Part shown: one piece after another, positions 41,617 through 49,990 of the stretch
Layout of the letters: each line of letters begins with the position of its first letter
Position numbering within the stretch: position 1 is the first letter of the stretch
Source of the DNA: an uncultured Eubacteriales bacterium
Lineage (GTDB): Bacteria > Bacillota > Clostridia > Christensenellales > Aristaeellaceae
Length of the DNA stretch: 64,000 nucleotides
Direction of reading: 5' to 3'
NCBI GenBank assembly: GCA_902795275.1
Contig: CADBKQ010000026.1
Coordinates: 1-64,000 of the forward strand
Program-made: the position numbers and the translations under genes
The notes under the pieces: model-generated
Told to the model about the DNA's origin: nothing
The model's input: the letters and a program-made list of their open reading frames with translations, nothing else
Databases searched by the model: none

Positions 41617-41707
41617 AGAGTTCAGAGTGTAGAGTAAAGAGTTCAGATTTATATAGCTTAGAATCATCCATCAGTGCTCAAACAAAACTATCTGCACTCT
41701 GCACACT
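41617..41707. repeat. Heptad-arm hairpin element H5 (AGAGTGN class, degenerate)
   Basis: Left arm 41617-41647 contains AGAGTTC, AGAGTGT, AGAGTAA, AGAGTTC; the shorter right arm 41691-41707 is TCTGCACTCTGCACACT. Loop 43 bases. It is the most divergent copy. It begins 3 bases from the CE12 stop codon and ends 23 bases before the CE8-CE12 start. Confidence 0.65.
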
Positions 41708-41710
41708 TAT

Positions 41711-42364
41711 TTATGCTTTGCCGACCAATCCCATTTGTTTCAACGCTTCCGCCGTCATGCGGGCATACGCCTCCGCGCCGGGGCGGCGGGTGTGGGTATC
41801 GTCGGTCTGGCCGTCGGGATAAGCGGGAAAGACACCGGGCTCCACGTACATGTACAGCTTTTTGCTTTCTTCCTCGCCCAGCTGCCGCACATAGGCGGTG
41901 CTCTTTTCGTAAATGTCGATGAGCGGCACGTTCCGCTGGGCTGCCAACGCGCGAATCACGTTGGGATATTCCCCGTGGCTTTCCAGCAGTGCGCCGTCCC
42001 GCCAGTAGCGGCGGCAGATGGGGGTCATCAGCACAGCCCGGGCCTGATGGAGCATGGCGGTATCCACATAGATTTCCAGGTTGTGATAGAAGGAGGTCCA
42101 GGGGTCGGTGTGCCGCCAGACCAGGTCGCTGGTGTCGTTATGGGTGAACTGAATCAGCAGCAGGTCGCCGGGCTGAATCTCCGTTTCGATCCTTTGCAGC
42201 CGCCCTTCGCTCAGAAAGGACTTGGTGCTGCGTCCGCCCATGGCGCGGTTTTCCACCCGCACGCCGGGCAGGTATTCCGAAAGCACCTGCCCCCAGCCGG
42301 TGATCGGCGCTTCCTCGGGTTTGTAGCTGGCCGCGGTGGAATCGCCGCAGATGTAGATGGTCAT
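41711..42364 (-). CDS. CE12 rhamnogalacturonan acetylesterase-type SGNH hydrolase
   Basis: 217 residues. GDST at 7-10 gives the serine, ENRAMGGRSTKSF the oxyanion glycine and following block, IQFTHND the asparagine, and DDTHTRRPGAEAYA the catalytic Asp-x-x-His. It removes acetyl groups from rhamnogalacturonan. No signal peptide. The start overlaps the stop of the upstream leucine-rich gene (ATGA). Confidence 0.9.
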   Translation of the reverse strand: MTIYICGDSTAASYKPEEAPITGWGQVLSEYLPGVRVENRAMGGRSTKSFLSEGRLQRIETEIQPGDLLLIQFTHNDTSDLVWRHTDPWTSFYHNLEIYVDTAMLHQARAVLMTPICRRYWRDGALLESHGEYPNVIRALAAQRNVPLIDIYEKSTAYVRQLGEEESKKLYMYVEPGVFPAYPDGQTDDTHTRRPGAEAYARMTAEALKQMGLVGKA

Positions 42365-43233
42365 TTTCGTTCCTCCTTGGGTTTCTCATCTGTTTGTGCG
42401 AATAAGTCAGGGAATGCCTCTCTGTATGGAATCCCTGCATATTGCTTTTTCAGCGCCTGGTATTTGTTCACATATTTTTGTATTCTTTCTTCGTCCCCCT
42501 GCACATCCAGGACAGGCTTCCTTTTGCCGATGATGGCGGCTTTCCGGCCGCTCTCCCAGCTTTCATAGGGATGAAATATCCTTCCATTCGCATGGGGGCA
42601 ATTCGCGGCGACCCAGGCGCATTGCTCCGTTGAAAACTGATTGAGAGCGCAGAAAAACCATTGCAGCCGCTTCAGCGTTGGCATAAAGGATAAATCCTGA
42701 TCTATGATTCGCTTCCCCTGCCATGCCAGACATTCAATCGGCAATCCCGCCAGCGGCATCAGGGATTGGATTTCCATACTTTCCCAAATGGCGTCTCCCA
42801 CCGAAAACAGATGCAGGTTCTTCGCTTTTTCAATACCGGAAAGGCTGTGCAGTCTGGTAAAATTGGACAGATGCAAAGCGGTCAGCGATACGTTGTTCGA
42901 CATATCCCATAAGGAATCGATGCGCTGGTTACAGAACCAGTAAAGACATTCCAGGTCCGGCAGCTCAGAAAGGCAGGCCCAATCCTGCACGAGCTTGCAT
43001 TTAAAGAAATGAATCCTTTTGAACTGCTTTCCGAATTTTGCGATAAAGTATTCAAAGGTCTCCTGGTTCAGCCCGGATACTCTGATTGTGTCCAACTGAG
43101 GATACGCCGCCAGCTGGTCAATTTCTTCCCGGGTCAGCGTCCCGCCGCCAATGTCCATTTTTTTGCCATGCAGCCAGAAGACATTCTTATCGTCCGGAAA
43201 CTGCATGCTGATGAAATCATCGAACGGGTTCAT
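42361..43233 (-). CDS. Leucine-rich-repeat-like hypothetical protein
   Basis: 290 residues. Several LxxL-type strands about 20-25 residues apart (LPDLECLYWF, NVSLTALHLSNFTRLHSLSGIE, AKNLHLFSVG, LPIECLAWQG, MPTLKRLQWFF) suggest an irregular leucine-rich-repeat solenoid. The C-terminus is charged and polar. No signal peptide. It is translationally coupled to CE12, yet nothing in it suggests an enzyme; a binding or regulatory role is possible. Family not recognised. Confidence 0.65.
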   Translation of the reverse strand: MNPFDDFISMQFPDDKNVFWLHGKKMDIGGGTLTREEIDQLAAYPQLDTIRVSGLNQETFEYFIAKFGKQFKRIHFFKCKLVQDWACLSELPDLECLYWFCNQRIDSLWDMSNNVSLTALHLSNFTRLHSLSGIEKAKNLHLFSVGDAIWESMEIQSLMPLAGLPIECLAWQGKRIIDQDLSFMPTLKRLQWFFCALNQFSTEQCAWVAANCPHANGRIFHPYESWESGRKAAIIGKRKPVLDVQGDEERIQKYVNKYQALKKQYAGIPYREAFPDLFAQTDEKPKEERK

Positions 43234-43352
43234 AGTGCGCTTTCTCCCTATGAAGATAGTTGGTAAGTTTCAGCTTTTCTGATCTTTTCCGCCCTTTTCC
43301 ATCCTGTCGAAGAAGCCGCCTATACTTCACGCGGCCCCTTCGACAAAATGTC

Positions 43353-43380
43353 GGGGCTGCCGGTATGTGCCGACAGCCCT
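43353..43380 (-). terminator. Possible terminator or processing hairpin after the solute-binding protein gene
   Basis: GGGGCTGCCGG and CCGACAGCCC pair around a short loop downstream of element H6. Only a broken T-run follows on the minus strand, so it could be a partial terminator that lowers expression of the downstream genes. Confidence 0.4.
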
Positions 43381-43388
43381 GTTTCAGT

Positions 43389-43507
43389 GAGGAGTGTGGA
43401 GTTAGGAGTGAGGAGTTATATCATGATAGATATTATATGTCCGTGAATACAGCGCATACAGCATCTACGATATAAACTCCTAACTCCTCACTCCTCACTC
43501 CTAACTC
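43389..43507. repeat. Heptad-arm hairpin element H6 (GGAGTNN class)
   Basis: Left arm 43389-43420 (GAGGAGT, GTGGAGT, TAGGAGT, GAGGAGT, TATA) and longer inverted right arm 43471-43507, loop 50 bases. It begins 6 bases after the stop codon of the solute-binding protein gene. Confidence 0.9.
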
Positions 43508-43513
43508 AATTTC

Positions 43514-45145
43514 TTACCGGGCCATGAACTGATCGTACGCAGCCTGATAGGCGGCGATGAGGTCTTCGATGCCCATCTTCTGCAGCTGATCCATGTAGCC
43601 GTCGAAGTTGGTCAGGGGTTCTTCGCCGGTGATGAACTTCTTGGTCATGTCGTTGATGTAAGCGTTGATTTCATCCAGCTGGGGCGCGGCGGCCTTCTGG
43701 GCGTCCACGCTCAGCACGATAGCGGCGGGATATTCGAGGGCGTTGGAGGCTTCGCCCCACAGCTTGGCGGAGGCCACGTAGTTGGGTTCGCGGGTAGCGG
43801 CCAGGTAATCACCGGCGCCCCAGCGGGGGAAGGACACGTGGCTCATGGCATAGCGATACTTGTTGGCGAACGCGCCGTCGTAGAAGTTTTCGGTCATGGC
43901 GTTGGCCCATTCGGTCTCGTGCTTCACGCCGTTTTCGTCCACGGTGTAGGTACCGTTGCCCTGGCACCATGCCGTTTCGGGGATGGTCAGGATGTCGTCG
44001 CCCTGCTCGATGCCCCAGGTGGTGCAGTTGGTACCTTCTTCGGTGAACATGGTGTCGATCAGGCGGGCAGCGGCTTCCACGTTCTTGCAGTCCACGGTGA
44101 TGACGGTGGTGAAGCGGTCGCCGTAGGAGAAGTTATAGTCCGTGCCGTAGGCAACGCCGTTGGCATCCACGATCCAGGGGAAGGCGATGAAGTTGGCGTT
44201 GGGGTTCTTTTCCAGAACCTGGGGCAGGCGCTGCTCCCAATAGTTGCTCAGGCCCTTCCAGGAGCCGGCCAGGTCAGCGTAGATGTTGGCGTCCTTTTCC
44301 TCGTCGCCGGCCAGGGTGCCGTCATCCTTCCAGATGTCCTTCACCAGGCCCTCGGCGTACCACTTGCTCATGGTTTCCAGGAACGCTTTGTAGTTCTGGG
44401 TGTATTCGCCGATGCCGACCTTGCCGGTCTCGGGGTTGATGTACGCGCCGTTGAGGATGTCGTAGGCGGGCATGAAGTAGGTGTATCCGGAAGCGCCGCC
44501 GTCGAAGGGGATTTCATCCTGTTCGCCGTTGCCGTTGGGGTCGAGGTCGCGGAAGGCAACCAGCATGTCGTACCAGCCGTCGATGGTGGTGGGCATTTCT
44601 TCGATGCCGACCGCTTCCATCCAGTCCTTGCGGCCCTGCAGGCCGTACCAGGTGAAGGCCACGCGCTCATCGGGGGTGGAGCCGGGGTTGATGACGGTGA
44701 AGTACAGGTAGCGGCCCTGGTCGTCCTTCAGGGTCTTGGCCACTTCAGGATGGGCTTCCAGCAGGGCCTTGTAGTTGGGCATGTACTTGTCGATCACGTC
44801 GTTCAGCTCAATGATGATGCCATCGGCAAACAGCTGGCTGACGCCGCCCGCGTACATGTTGTTGTGCTGGGCCTGGATGACGTCGGGATAGTTGCCGCTG
44901 GCCAGCATCGCCAGGTACAGGGCGGGCTGTTCGTCGCGGGAGCCCAGGATGGGCTGCCATTCGATTTCCACGTCGGCCATCTTCTGCACTTTCAGCATGC
45001 CGACCAGGCCTTCGTAGATGTAGGGTTCATACACGCTGTTGGAGAAGGGCAGCAGGGTGTAGGACACCTTGTCGGCCGCAAGCGCCGCGCCGCACATGCA
45101 CAGCAGCATGACCAGAGCCAACATGAGAGCCACGATTTTCTTCAT
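43514..45145 (-). CDS. Extracellular solute-binding protein (LplA-like, pectic oligosaccharide importer)
   Basis: 543 residues. A signal peptide (MKKIVALMLALVMLLCMCGA then ALAAD) suggests export; a lipobox is not convincing, although two cysteines lie in the hydrophobic core. The mature part is a large type of sugar-binding protein found with LplB/YtcP permeases (LDPNGNGEQDEIPF, a typical calcium-like loop). Two permease genes follow upstream in the same direction, so it should be the receptor of that importer. The gene is bracketed by hairpin elements H6 and H7. The substrate is inferred from the pectin locus. Confidence 0.9.
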   Translation of the reverse strand: MKKIVALMLALVMLLCMCGAALAADKVSYTLLPFSNSVYEPYIYEGLVGMLKVQKMADVEIEWQPILGSRDEQPALYLAMLASGNYPDVIQAQHNNMYAGGVSQLFADGIIIELNDVIDKYMPNYKALLEAHPEVAKTLKDDQGRYLYFTVINPGSTPDERVAFTWYGLQGRKDWMEAVGIEEMPTTIDGWYDMLVAFRDLDPNGNGEQDEIPFDGGASGYTYFMPAYDILNGAYINPETGKVGIGEYTQNYKAFLETMSKWYAEGLVKDIWKDDGTLAGDEEKDANIYADLAGSWKGLSNYWEQRLPQVLEKNPNANFIAFPWIVDANGVAYGTDYNFSYGDRFTTVITVDCKNVEAAARLIDTMFTEEGTNCTTWGIEQGDDILTIPETAWCQGNGTYTVDENGVKHETEWANAMTENFYDGAFANKYRYAMSHVSFPRWGAGDYLAATREPNYVASAKLWGEASNALEYPAAIVLSVDAQKAAAPQLDEINAYINDMTKKFITGEEPLTNFDGYMDQLQKMGIEDLIAAYQAAYDQFMAR

Positions 45146-45200
45146 ACGAGAAAACCTCCTTTAAAATATTTCCAGCGGTCTCAAGCCGCTTTGGAACAAT

Positions 45201-45332
45201 GGATAGGGATTAGGGATTAGGGAATAGGGAATAGGGATTAGGCATTAGGGATTAGGAGTTAGGGACAGTATGGCAACGAGCATCAGTGGATCAGCAATAT
45301 AACTAATCCCTAATCCCTATTCCCTAATCCCT
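45201..45332. repeat. Heptad-arm hairpin element H7 (ATTAGGG class, longest left arm)
   Basis: Left arm 45201-45265 has nine 7-bp units of ATTAGGG/AATAGGG type; the right arm 45303-45332 has only four. Loop 37 bases. The G-rich arm has many GGG runs and resembles a telomere-like or G-quadruplex-forming sequence. It begins 9 bases after the permease stop codon. Confidence 0.9.
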
Positions 45333-45341
45333 TTCTTTACA

Positions 45342-46286
45342 TCACATTCCCGTCAACCCGCTGCGCTCCACGCCCTCCATAAATCTGCGCTGGAGGAAGA
45401 GGTAGGCGATCATGATGGGGATGATGCACAGGAAGGTGGCGGCCATGAGCATGGCTTCGTTGAACACGATGCCCTCCAGGTCGTTCACCTGGATCATGGT
45501 GTGGTTTTCCTGGTTGAGGAGGGCGTACAGGGAGGGCAGGATGCTGGGCAGCATGCGCAGGTCGGGCTTGGTGTTGATATAAATGCCCGGCTCAAAGTAG
45601 TCGTTCCAGTGCCACACCAGCGAAAGCACGCCGCACACCAGCATGGGCGCCTGGGCCATGGGCAGCATGATGCGGGCATAGGTGCGGATGGGGCCGCAGC
45701 CGTCCACCCGGGCCGCTTCCTCCATTTCGTAGGGCAGGCCCATGAAGAACTGGCGGAACAGGAAAATGAAGAAGCCGCCGTTCAGGCCGAAACCGAAGAA
45801 GCAGGGCACCAGCAGCGGCAGGAAAGTGTTCAGCCACTTCCAGTCCGAATACTGCTTGTAGAGCGGGAAGATGATGACCTGCACAGGCACGATCATCATC
45901 AGGATGACGATGACGAACAATACATTCTTCAATTTGAAATTATACCGCGCGAAGGCGTATCCCGTCAAGGCGCAGGAGAACATATGTCCGATGGTCGCCG
46001 CCGCGCCCACCAGCACGTTGTTCCAGATGTAGCGGCTGAACCCCATGCGGCGGTAGGCGATGGCATAGTTGCTCCAGGTCAGCTCGCTGGGCAGCCATTT
46101 CACCGTGATGTTCACCAGGTCGTCGTCCGTCATGAGGGACTTGACGATCATCGTGATAAAGGGGTAGAGGAAAATAAAGCTCAGCGCGCAGAGCAGGAAA
46201 TAAAACGCCAGCCGCAGCGTGAACGTCTTTGCGAACCGCGCCGCCTTGCTCTTTCTGCCATTGCGCTTGATCGCCGCTGATGACAT
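45342..46286 (-). CDS. Carbohydrate ABC transporter permease (YtcP/LplC type)
   Basis: 314 residues, six membrane segments, and the EAA loop EEAARVDGCGPIRTYARIMLPMA that contacts the ATPase. The N-terminus is basic. The C-terminal MEGVERSGLTGM ending is typical of this family. It pairs with the permease 16 bases upstream and the solute-binding protein downstream to form an oligosaccharide importer; a separate MsmX-like ATPase is presumably encoded elsewhere. Confidence 0.93.
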   Translation of the reverse strand: MSSAAIKRNGRKSKAARFAKTFTLRLAFYFLLCALSFIFLYPFITMIVKSLMTDDDLVNITVKWLPSELTWSNYAIAYRRMGFSRYIWNNVLVGAAATIGHMFSCALTGYAFARYNFKLKNVLFVIVILMMIVPVQVIIFPLYKQYSDWKWLNTFLPLLVPCFFGFGLNGGFFIFLFRQFFMGLPYEMEEAARVDGCGPIRTYARIMLPMAQAPMLVCGVLSLVWHWNDYFEPGIYINTKPDLRMLPSILPSLYALLNQENHTMIQVNDLEGIVFNEAMLMAATFLCIIPIMIAYLFLQRRFMEGVERSGLTGM

Positions 46287-46302
46287 GGAGGTCGCTCCTT
46301 TC

Positions 46303-47202
46303 TTACCCTTTCGCGCCCGAATCGTAAATATGCCGCCGCATCATCAGGATACTGGCCAGGCACAGAACCAGGGCGAAGATGAAGTACAGCCAGCTCATGG
46401 CGGCGGCGTACTCAAACTGCTGGTTGGTGAAGTTCATCTTGTAGATGTAGTCCACCAGGGGGTTGGTGGTGTCGGTGAAGAAGGCCACGATGGTGTACAC
46501 CACGTTCATCATGATGACCGGAGAAATCATGGGCAGGGTGATTTTCCAGAACATTTCCCATTCCGTGGCCCCGTCCACCCGGGCGGCTTCGTAGAGCGAG
46601 CCGGAGATGCCTTGCAGGCCCGCCAGGAACAGCACGATCTGCACGCCGCTTTTCCACAGCACCACGGTGATCCTGTCCAGGAAGCCCTGCACCACTTCGG
46701 TGATGCTGGGGCCCAGCAGGTCGGCGATGAGCTTGGGCACCAGGATACCGGTGGTCACGGTCATGCCGTCCACGCCCATGCCCAGCAGCTGCTTCATGAT
46801 GTAGCCGGTACCCAGCAGCACGGGAATAAAGAACGCTGTGCGGAAGAACCCGCGGCCCACCATCTTGCGGTTGATGAAGATGGCGATAATCAGCGAAAAC
46901 ACCATGCACAGCGGGGTGTTGAGCAGGGTGTCCGTGACCACCTTCAAAAACGTGGGCACGAAGTTGATGTCGTAAAAGAAGATGTACCGGAAGTTTTCAA
47001 AGCCCACCCAGGCGGTTTTCAGCCCCTTGAACTCCACGATGTCCGAAAAGGCCAGGCGCACGGACACGAAGATGGGATAGGCGAAAAACAGGCACACGCC
47101 GATCAGCCAGGGAATCAGGAAGATATACGCTTCCAGCGACCGCCGCCGGTCAATGCCCAGGCGCTTGGGCCTGCGGAATGCCGCAGCATTTTTCACAGAC
47201 AC
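46303..47202 (-). CDS. Sugar ABC transporter permease (LplB type)
   Basis: 299 residues with six membrane segments and the EAA loop YEAARVDGATEWEMFWKITL. It belongs to the LplB/ABC-type polysaccharide permease family. It lies 12 bases after the DUF5696 gene and 16 bases before the second permease, indicating one operon. Confidence 0.93.
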   Translation of the reverse strand: MSVKNAAAFRRPKRLGIDRRRSLEAYIFLIPWLIGVCLFFAYPIFVSVRLAFSDIVEFKGLKTAWVGFENFRYIFFYDINFVPTFLKVVTDTLLNTPLCMVFSLIIAIFINRKMVGRGFFRTAFFIPVLLGTGYIMKQLLGMGVDGMTVTTGILVPKLIADLLGPSITEVVQGFLDRITVVLWKSGVQIVLFLAGLQGISGSLYEAARVDGATEWEMFWKITLPMISPVIMMNVVYTIVAFFTDTTNPLVDYIYKMNFTNQQFEYAAAMSWLYFIFALVLCLASILMMRRHIYDSGAKG

Positions 47203-47214
47203 GGGGACACCTCC

Positions 47215-49341
47215 TCACTCATGCACCGCTTTCCAGCTCTGCGCGGGGATTTCTACGCCGTCGGCCTGCACGGCTTCATCGGCGTAATTCACATAGACGA
47301 CAGCGCCGTTTTCATAGGTGACTTTCGCCAGGGTGTCGCTGAGGCGCTCATGCTCGGCGATGCACACCCCGGCCAGCTCCGCCAGGGGGCCTTCGGTGAA
47401 CTGCTTCGCGGCCCAGGCCACGCGCTCCTGCCAGGCGGTGTACTCGGCGGAAAAGAGAATCTGGTAATTCGTGTACATCAATTCCTCGGTGTTGCCGTGG
47501 GTCAGCTCGAAGAAGGGGGTATAGCCCATCTCCACCCAGCGCAGCACCTCCCGCTCCAGATCGCTGCTCAGGTTGCCGGGGCGTCCCGCGTAATCCACCA
47601 GCCCATGCAGCGCCACCTGATAGAAGGGTACGGCCCGGGTAGTGGCCTGACAGCCGTAGTCCTTATACGGCACGTTCGTGAAGAAGTCCGCGTGTCCCAG
47701 CAGGCAGGCGTTTCCGCCCTCGGCTTCCGCGCTGCCGAAGGCCGCCTTGCTTTCGTCCAGCATGGCCCGGTACAGCGCCAGCGCTTCCGCGGCGGTGGTG
47801 TAGCGGCGGCTGCCGTAATTGAAGCCCACGTACTGGCCCATGCGCTCGAAGCGCACGCTATCCAGGGAATAGGAGGAAGCGTCCTTCCGGAACCGGTCAA
47901 ACTTTTCCTTGCTCACGTCGGGGCTGAGCATGAACACGGTTTCTTCCTTGTCCGTCAGGATGGTGTGGTTGCCGGTGTACACCACGTCGTTGCGGTGGGA
48001 GTAGCCGCGCTCGTCGGCCTGGGCTTCCATGAAATTGGCGGTGAGGGACAGGGTGCCGCCCAGCCGGTGGACGGTATCAATCAGATGCACCAGCGCGTCC
48101 CTGTCGCCTACGGAGCGGGCGATGGGGAAATGGTCGGGGGTCTTGCCGTAGCTGCCCGCCGTCCAGCCCTTCACCGACGCCCGGATGTTTTTGACGCCTA
48201 AGCTGTCCAGGGATTCCAGGATTTCTTCTGCCTGGGAAAGGGTGGTCACGGTGCGCGGCGTGTCAAACAGCAATCCTTCCTCCGGCGCGCTCATAAACAG
48301 GTCAATGGCGACGGTGGGCTTGCGCTCGCCGCGGGCCACGATGCCCCTCTCCAGCAGATAATCCCGCCAGACCCGGGCCATGGCGCTGTAATCGGCGTTC
48401 TCCTCCTCCAGGAACAGCACGCGCAGCTGGTAATTCGTCTTGATGTCGTCCTTGTCGTACACGCGGATGTCGCGGTCGGTGACGCGCTTGTCGCTGAACG
48501 CACGGCGGTACTGGAAATTGGCAAACAGGTAGTTGATGCCGATGATGTTATTGGAGCAGTTCAAGGAAATGCGGCTGGATTCCGCGCCTTCCTCGATGAT
48601 CGCCATCAGGCTGTGGCCGCCCCGGTTCATGGCGAACACCGGCAACATGACCACGGGCGCTTCCTGGGCGAACATGTCCAGCAGCGTGGCCTGCTTCTGG
48701 TAATCGCCGTAGACGGGATAGAGCCGGGTGGATTCCTTGTAGTGGGCGTTGTCCTGAAACTCCATCACCGCGCCGCAGCCGTCGGGATAGAGGAAGAAGC
48801 CCTCGGCTTTATCGGTGGCGGAAAAGAAGAAGGGCAGCATGTCCACGCTGACCAGGGAAAAGTCCCCGTCCTCCCGGATGCTTTCGTAAGGCACCCGGGC
48901 CACCAGGCTGGCCCCGTCCAGGGTGATTTCCGCGCTCACGCCCACCTGGTAGGTACCCAGATAATAGGTCAGCCGCACGCCGTTTTCGATCAGCTCATAG
49001 GAGGCTTTCAGGTCTTTTTCCGCCATCAGCGCCAGGTTGTTCACCACGCCCAGGCCGGTCTGCAAATTGGTGCAGTTCACGGCCAGCAGGCTGGTGATGC
49101 GCTTCTGCTGGGCGGGGATGATTTTCATGCCCGCCGCGGTCTCGTCGTTCATAGTGGAGGACCACGTCCGGCCCGTCAGCTTGTCCTCGATGTCGATGGA
49201 GCACAGGCCGGGGTCCAGGTACAGCGCCAGCCGATCGTTCTCCGCCACGGGGATGCGCGCTGCCGCCGTTTCTTCGGAAAGGCCGGGGACGCACAGCAGC
49301 ATCGCCAGGCAGCAAAGCCAGATCACAATGGATTTTCTCAT
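47215..49341 (-). CDS. DUF5696 domain protein, exported
   Basis: 708 residues from the ATG at 49341 (GGAGGG upstream). A signal peptide (MRKSIVIWLCCLAMLLCVPG) is followed by a mature protein matching the DUF5696 family: an N-terminal beta-rich part, then a segment resembling a glycosidase (beta/alpha) barrel (GVKNIRASVKGWTAGSYG, HRLGGTLSLTANFMEAQADERGYS). Such proteins are found beside LplB/YtcP importers in plant-glycan loci. Catalytic activity is not established; a glycoside hydrolase-like role is possible. Confidence 0.8.
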   Translation of the reverse strand: MRKSIVIWLCCLAMLLCVPGLSEETAAARIPVAENDRLALYLDPGLCSIDIEDKLTGRTWSSTMNDETAAGMKIIPAQQKRITSLLAVNCTNLQTGLGVVNNLALMAEKDLKASYELIENGVRLTYYLGTYQVGVSAEITLDGASLVARVPYESIREDGDFSLVSVDMLPFFFSATDKAEGFFLYPDGCGAVMEFQDNAHYKESTRLYPVYGDYQKQATLLDMFAQEAPVVMLPVFAMNRGGHSLMAIIEEGAESSRISLNCSNNIIGINYLFANFQYRRAFSDKRVTDRDIRVYDKDDIKTNYQLRVLFLEEENADYSAMARVWRDYLLERGIVARGERKPTVAIDLFMSAPEEGLLFDTPRTVTTLSQAEEILESLDSLGVKNIRASVKGWTAGSYGKTPDHFPIARSVGDRDALVHLIDTVHRLGGTLSLTANFMEAQADERGYSHRNDVVYTGNHTILTDKEETVFMLSPDVSKEKFDRFRKDASSYSLDSVRFERMGQYVGFNYGSRRYTTAAEALALYRAMLDESKAAFGSAEAEGGNACLLGHADFFTNVPYKDYGCQATTRAVPFYQVALHGLVDYAGRPGNLSSDLEREVLRWVEMGYTPFFELTHGNTEELMYTNYQILFSAEYTAWQERVAWAAKQFTEGPLAELAGVCIAEHERLSDTLAKVTYENGAVVYVNYADEAVQADGVEIPAQSWKAVHE

Positions 49342-49357
49342 GCCGCGCCCTCCTTCC

Positions 49358-49990
49358 TTACAGGCGGTAGACGATTTCATAATAGACCTCGCGGATCATG
49401 GTGACGAACTGGGAGGAGATGGTGAACAGCAGCACGATGGTGGCCCAGATGACCGCCATGGTGAACACCGTCAGCAGCACCACCAGCACGGTTTTTTTCA
49501 CGCTGTATTCGTTCATTTCCTTGAGGCCCACGATCATGAGCAGGATGACCCAGGCGATCTGCCCGCCGGTCAGGGTGTAATACAGCCCGGCCTGGCCGCC
49601 GTCCATGACGCGGGAGAGCAGCACCACCGGCACCGTGAACAGCACGTAAGGCATGAGCGACAGGGTGTTGTAGATCATGGCCTCGCCGATCTTGGTCGCG
49701 CCGTCCAGGATGGTGGTCATGGCGTAGGAGGCCAGGATCCACGTCAGCACCGGCACGAACAGCTTGCCGCATTCCAGCAGCAGGTTGGCCTTGCGCACCG
49801 ACACGGTGGACAGGGGATAATGCGTGAAATAAATGGAAAACACGCTCACGCTCAGCGCCAGAGCCAGCAGGACGATCACCAGTACCGTGCTCATGCGCTT
49901 GAACCCCGCGTCGCCGCGCTGCTTCTTGATGTATTCGCTCACCACGATGGGATGGAACAGCATCATGACGCACAGCTTGAAGCCCGTCAT
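49358..49990 (-). CDS. Yip1-family membrane protein
   Basis: 210 residues from MTGFKL at 49990 (GGAGGGG upstream), overlapping the NHL gene stop by 4 bases (ATGA). Five hydrophobic segments and the pattern of the YIP1 domain are visible (GGQIAWVILLMIVGLKEMNEYS near 150). Its function in bacteria is unclear. It recurs with NHL and DUF5696 proteins in this cluster, so the three may form a membrane complex; this is speculation from gene order. Confidence 0.75.
   Translation of the reverse strand: MTGFKLCVMMLFHPIVVSEYIKKQRGDAGFKRMSTVLVIVLLALALSVSVFSIYFTHYPLSTVSVRKANLLLECGKLFVPVLTWILASYAMTTILDGATKIGEAMIYNTLSLMPYVLFTVPVVLLSRVMDGGQAGLYYTLTGGQIAWVILLMIVGLKEMNEYSVKKTVLVVLLTVFTMAVIWATIVLLFTISSQFVTMIREVYYEIVYRL

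Noticed and set aside
45201..45332. True telomere or chromosome end at the TTAGGG-like arm
   Set aside because: The arm is internal, paired with an inverted copy and flanked by operon genes on both sides.
46219..48201. A 660-residue plus-strand frame opposite the permease and DUF5696 genes
   Set aside because: It is rich in His, Gln and Val without any domain, and spans three well-supported minus-strand genes.
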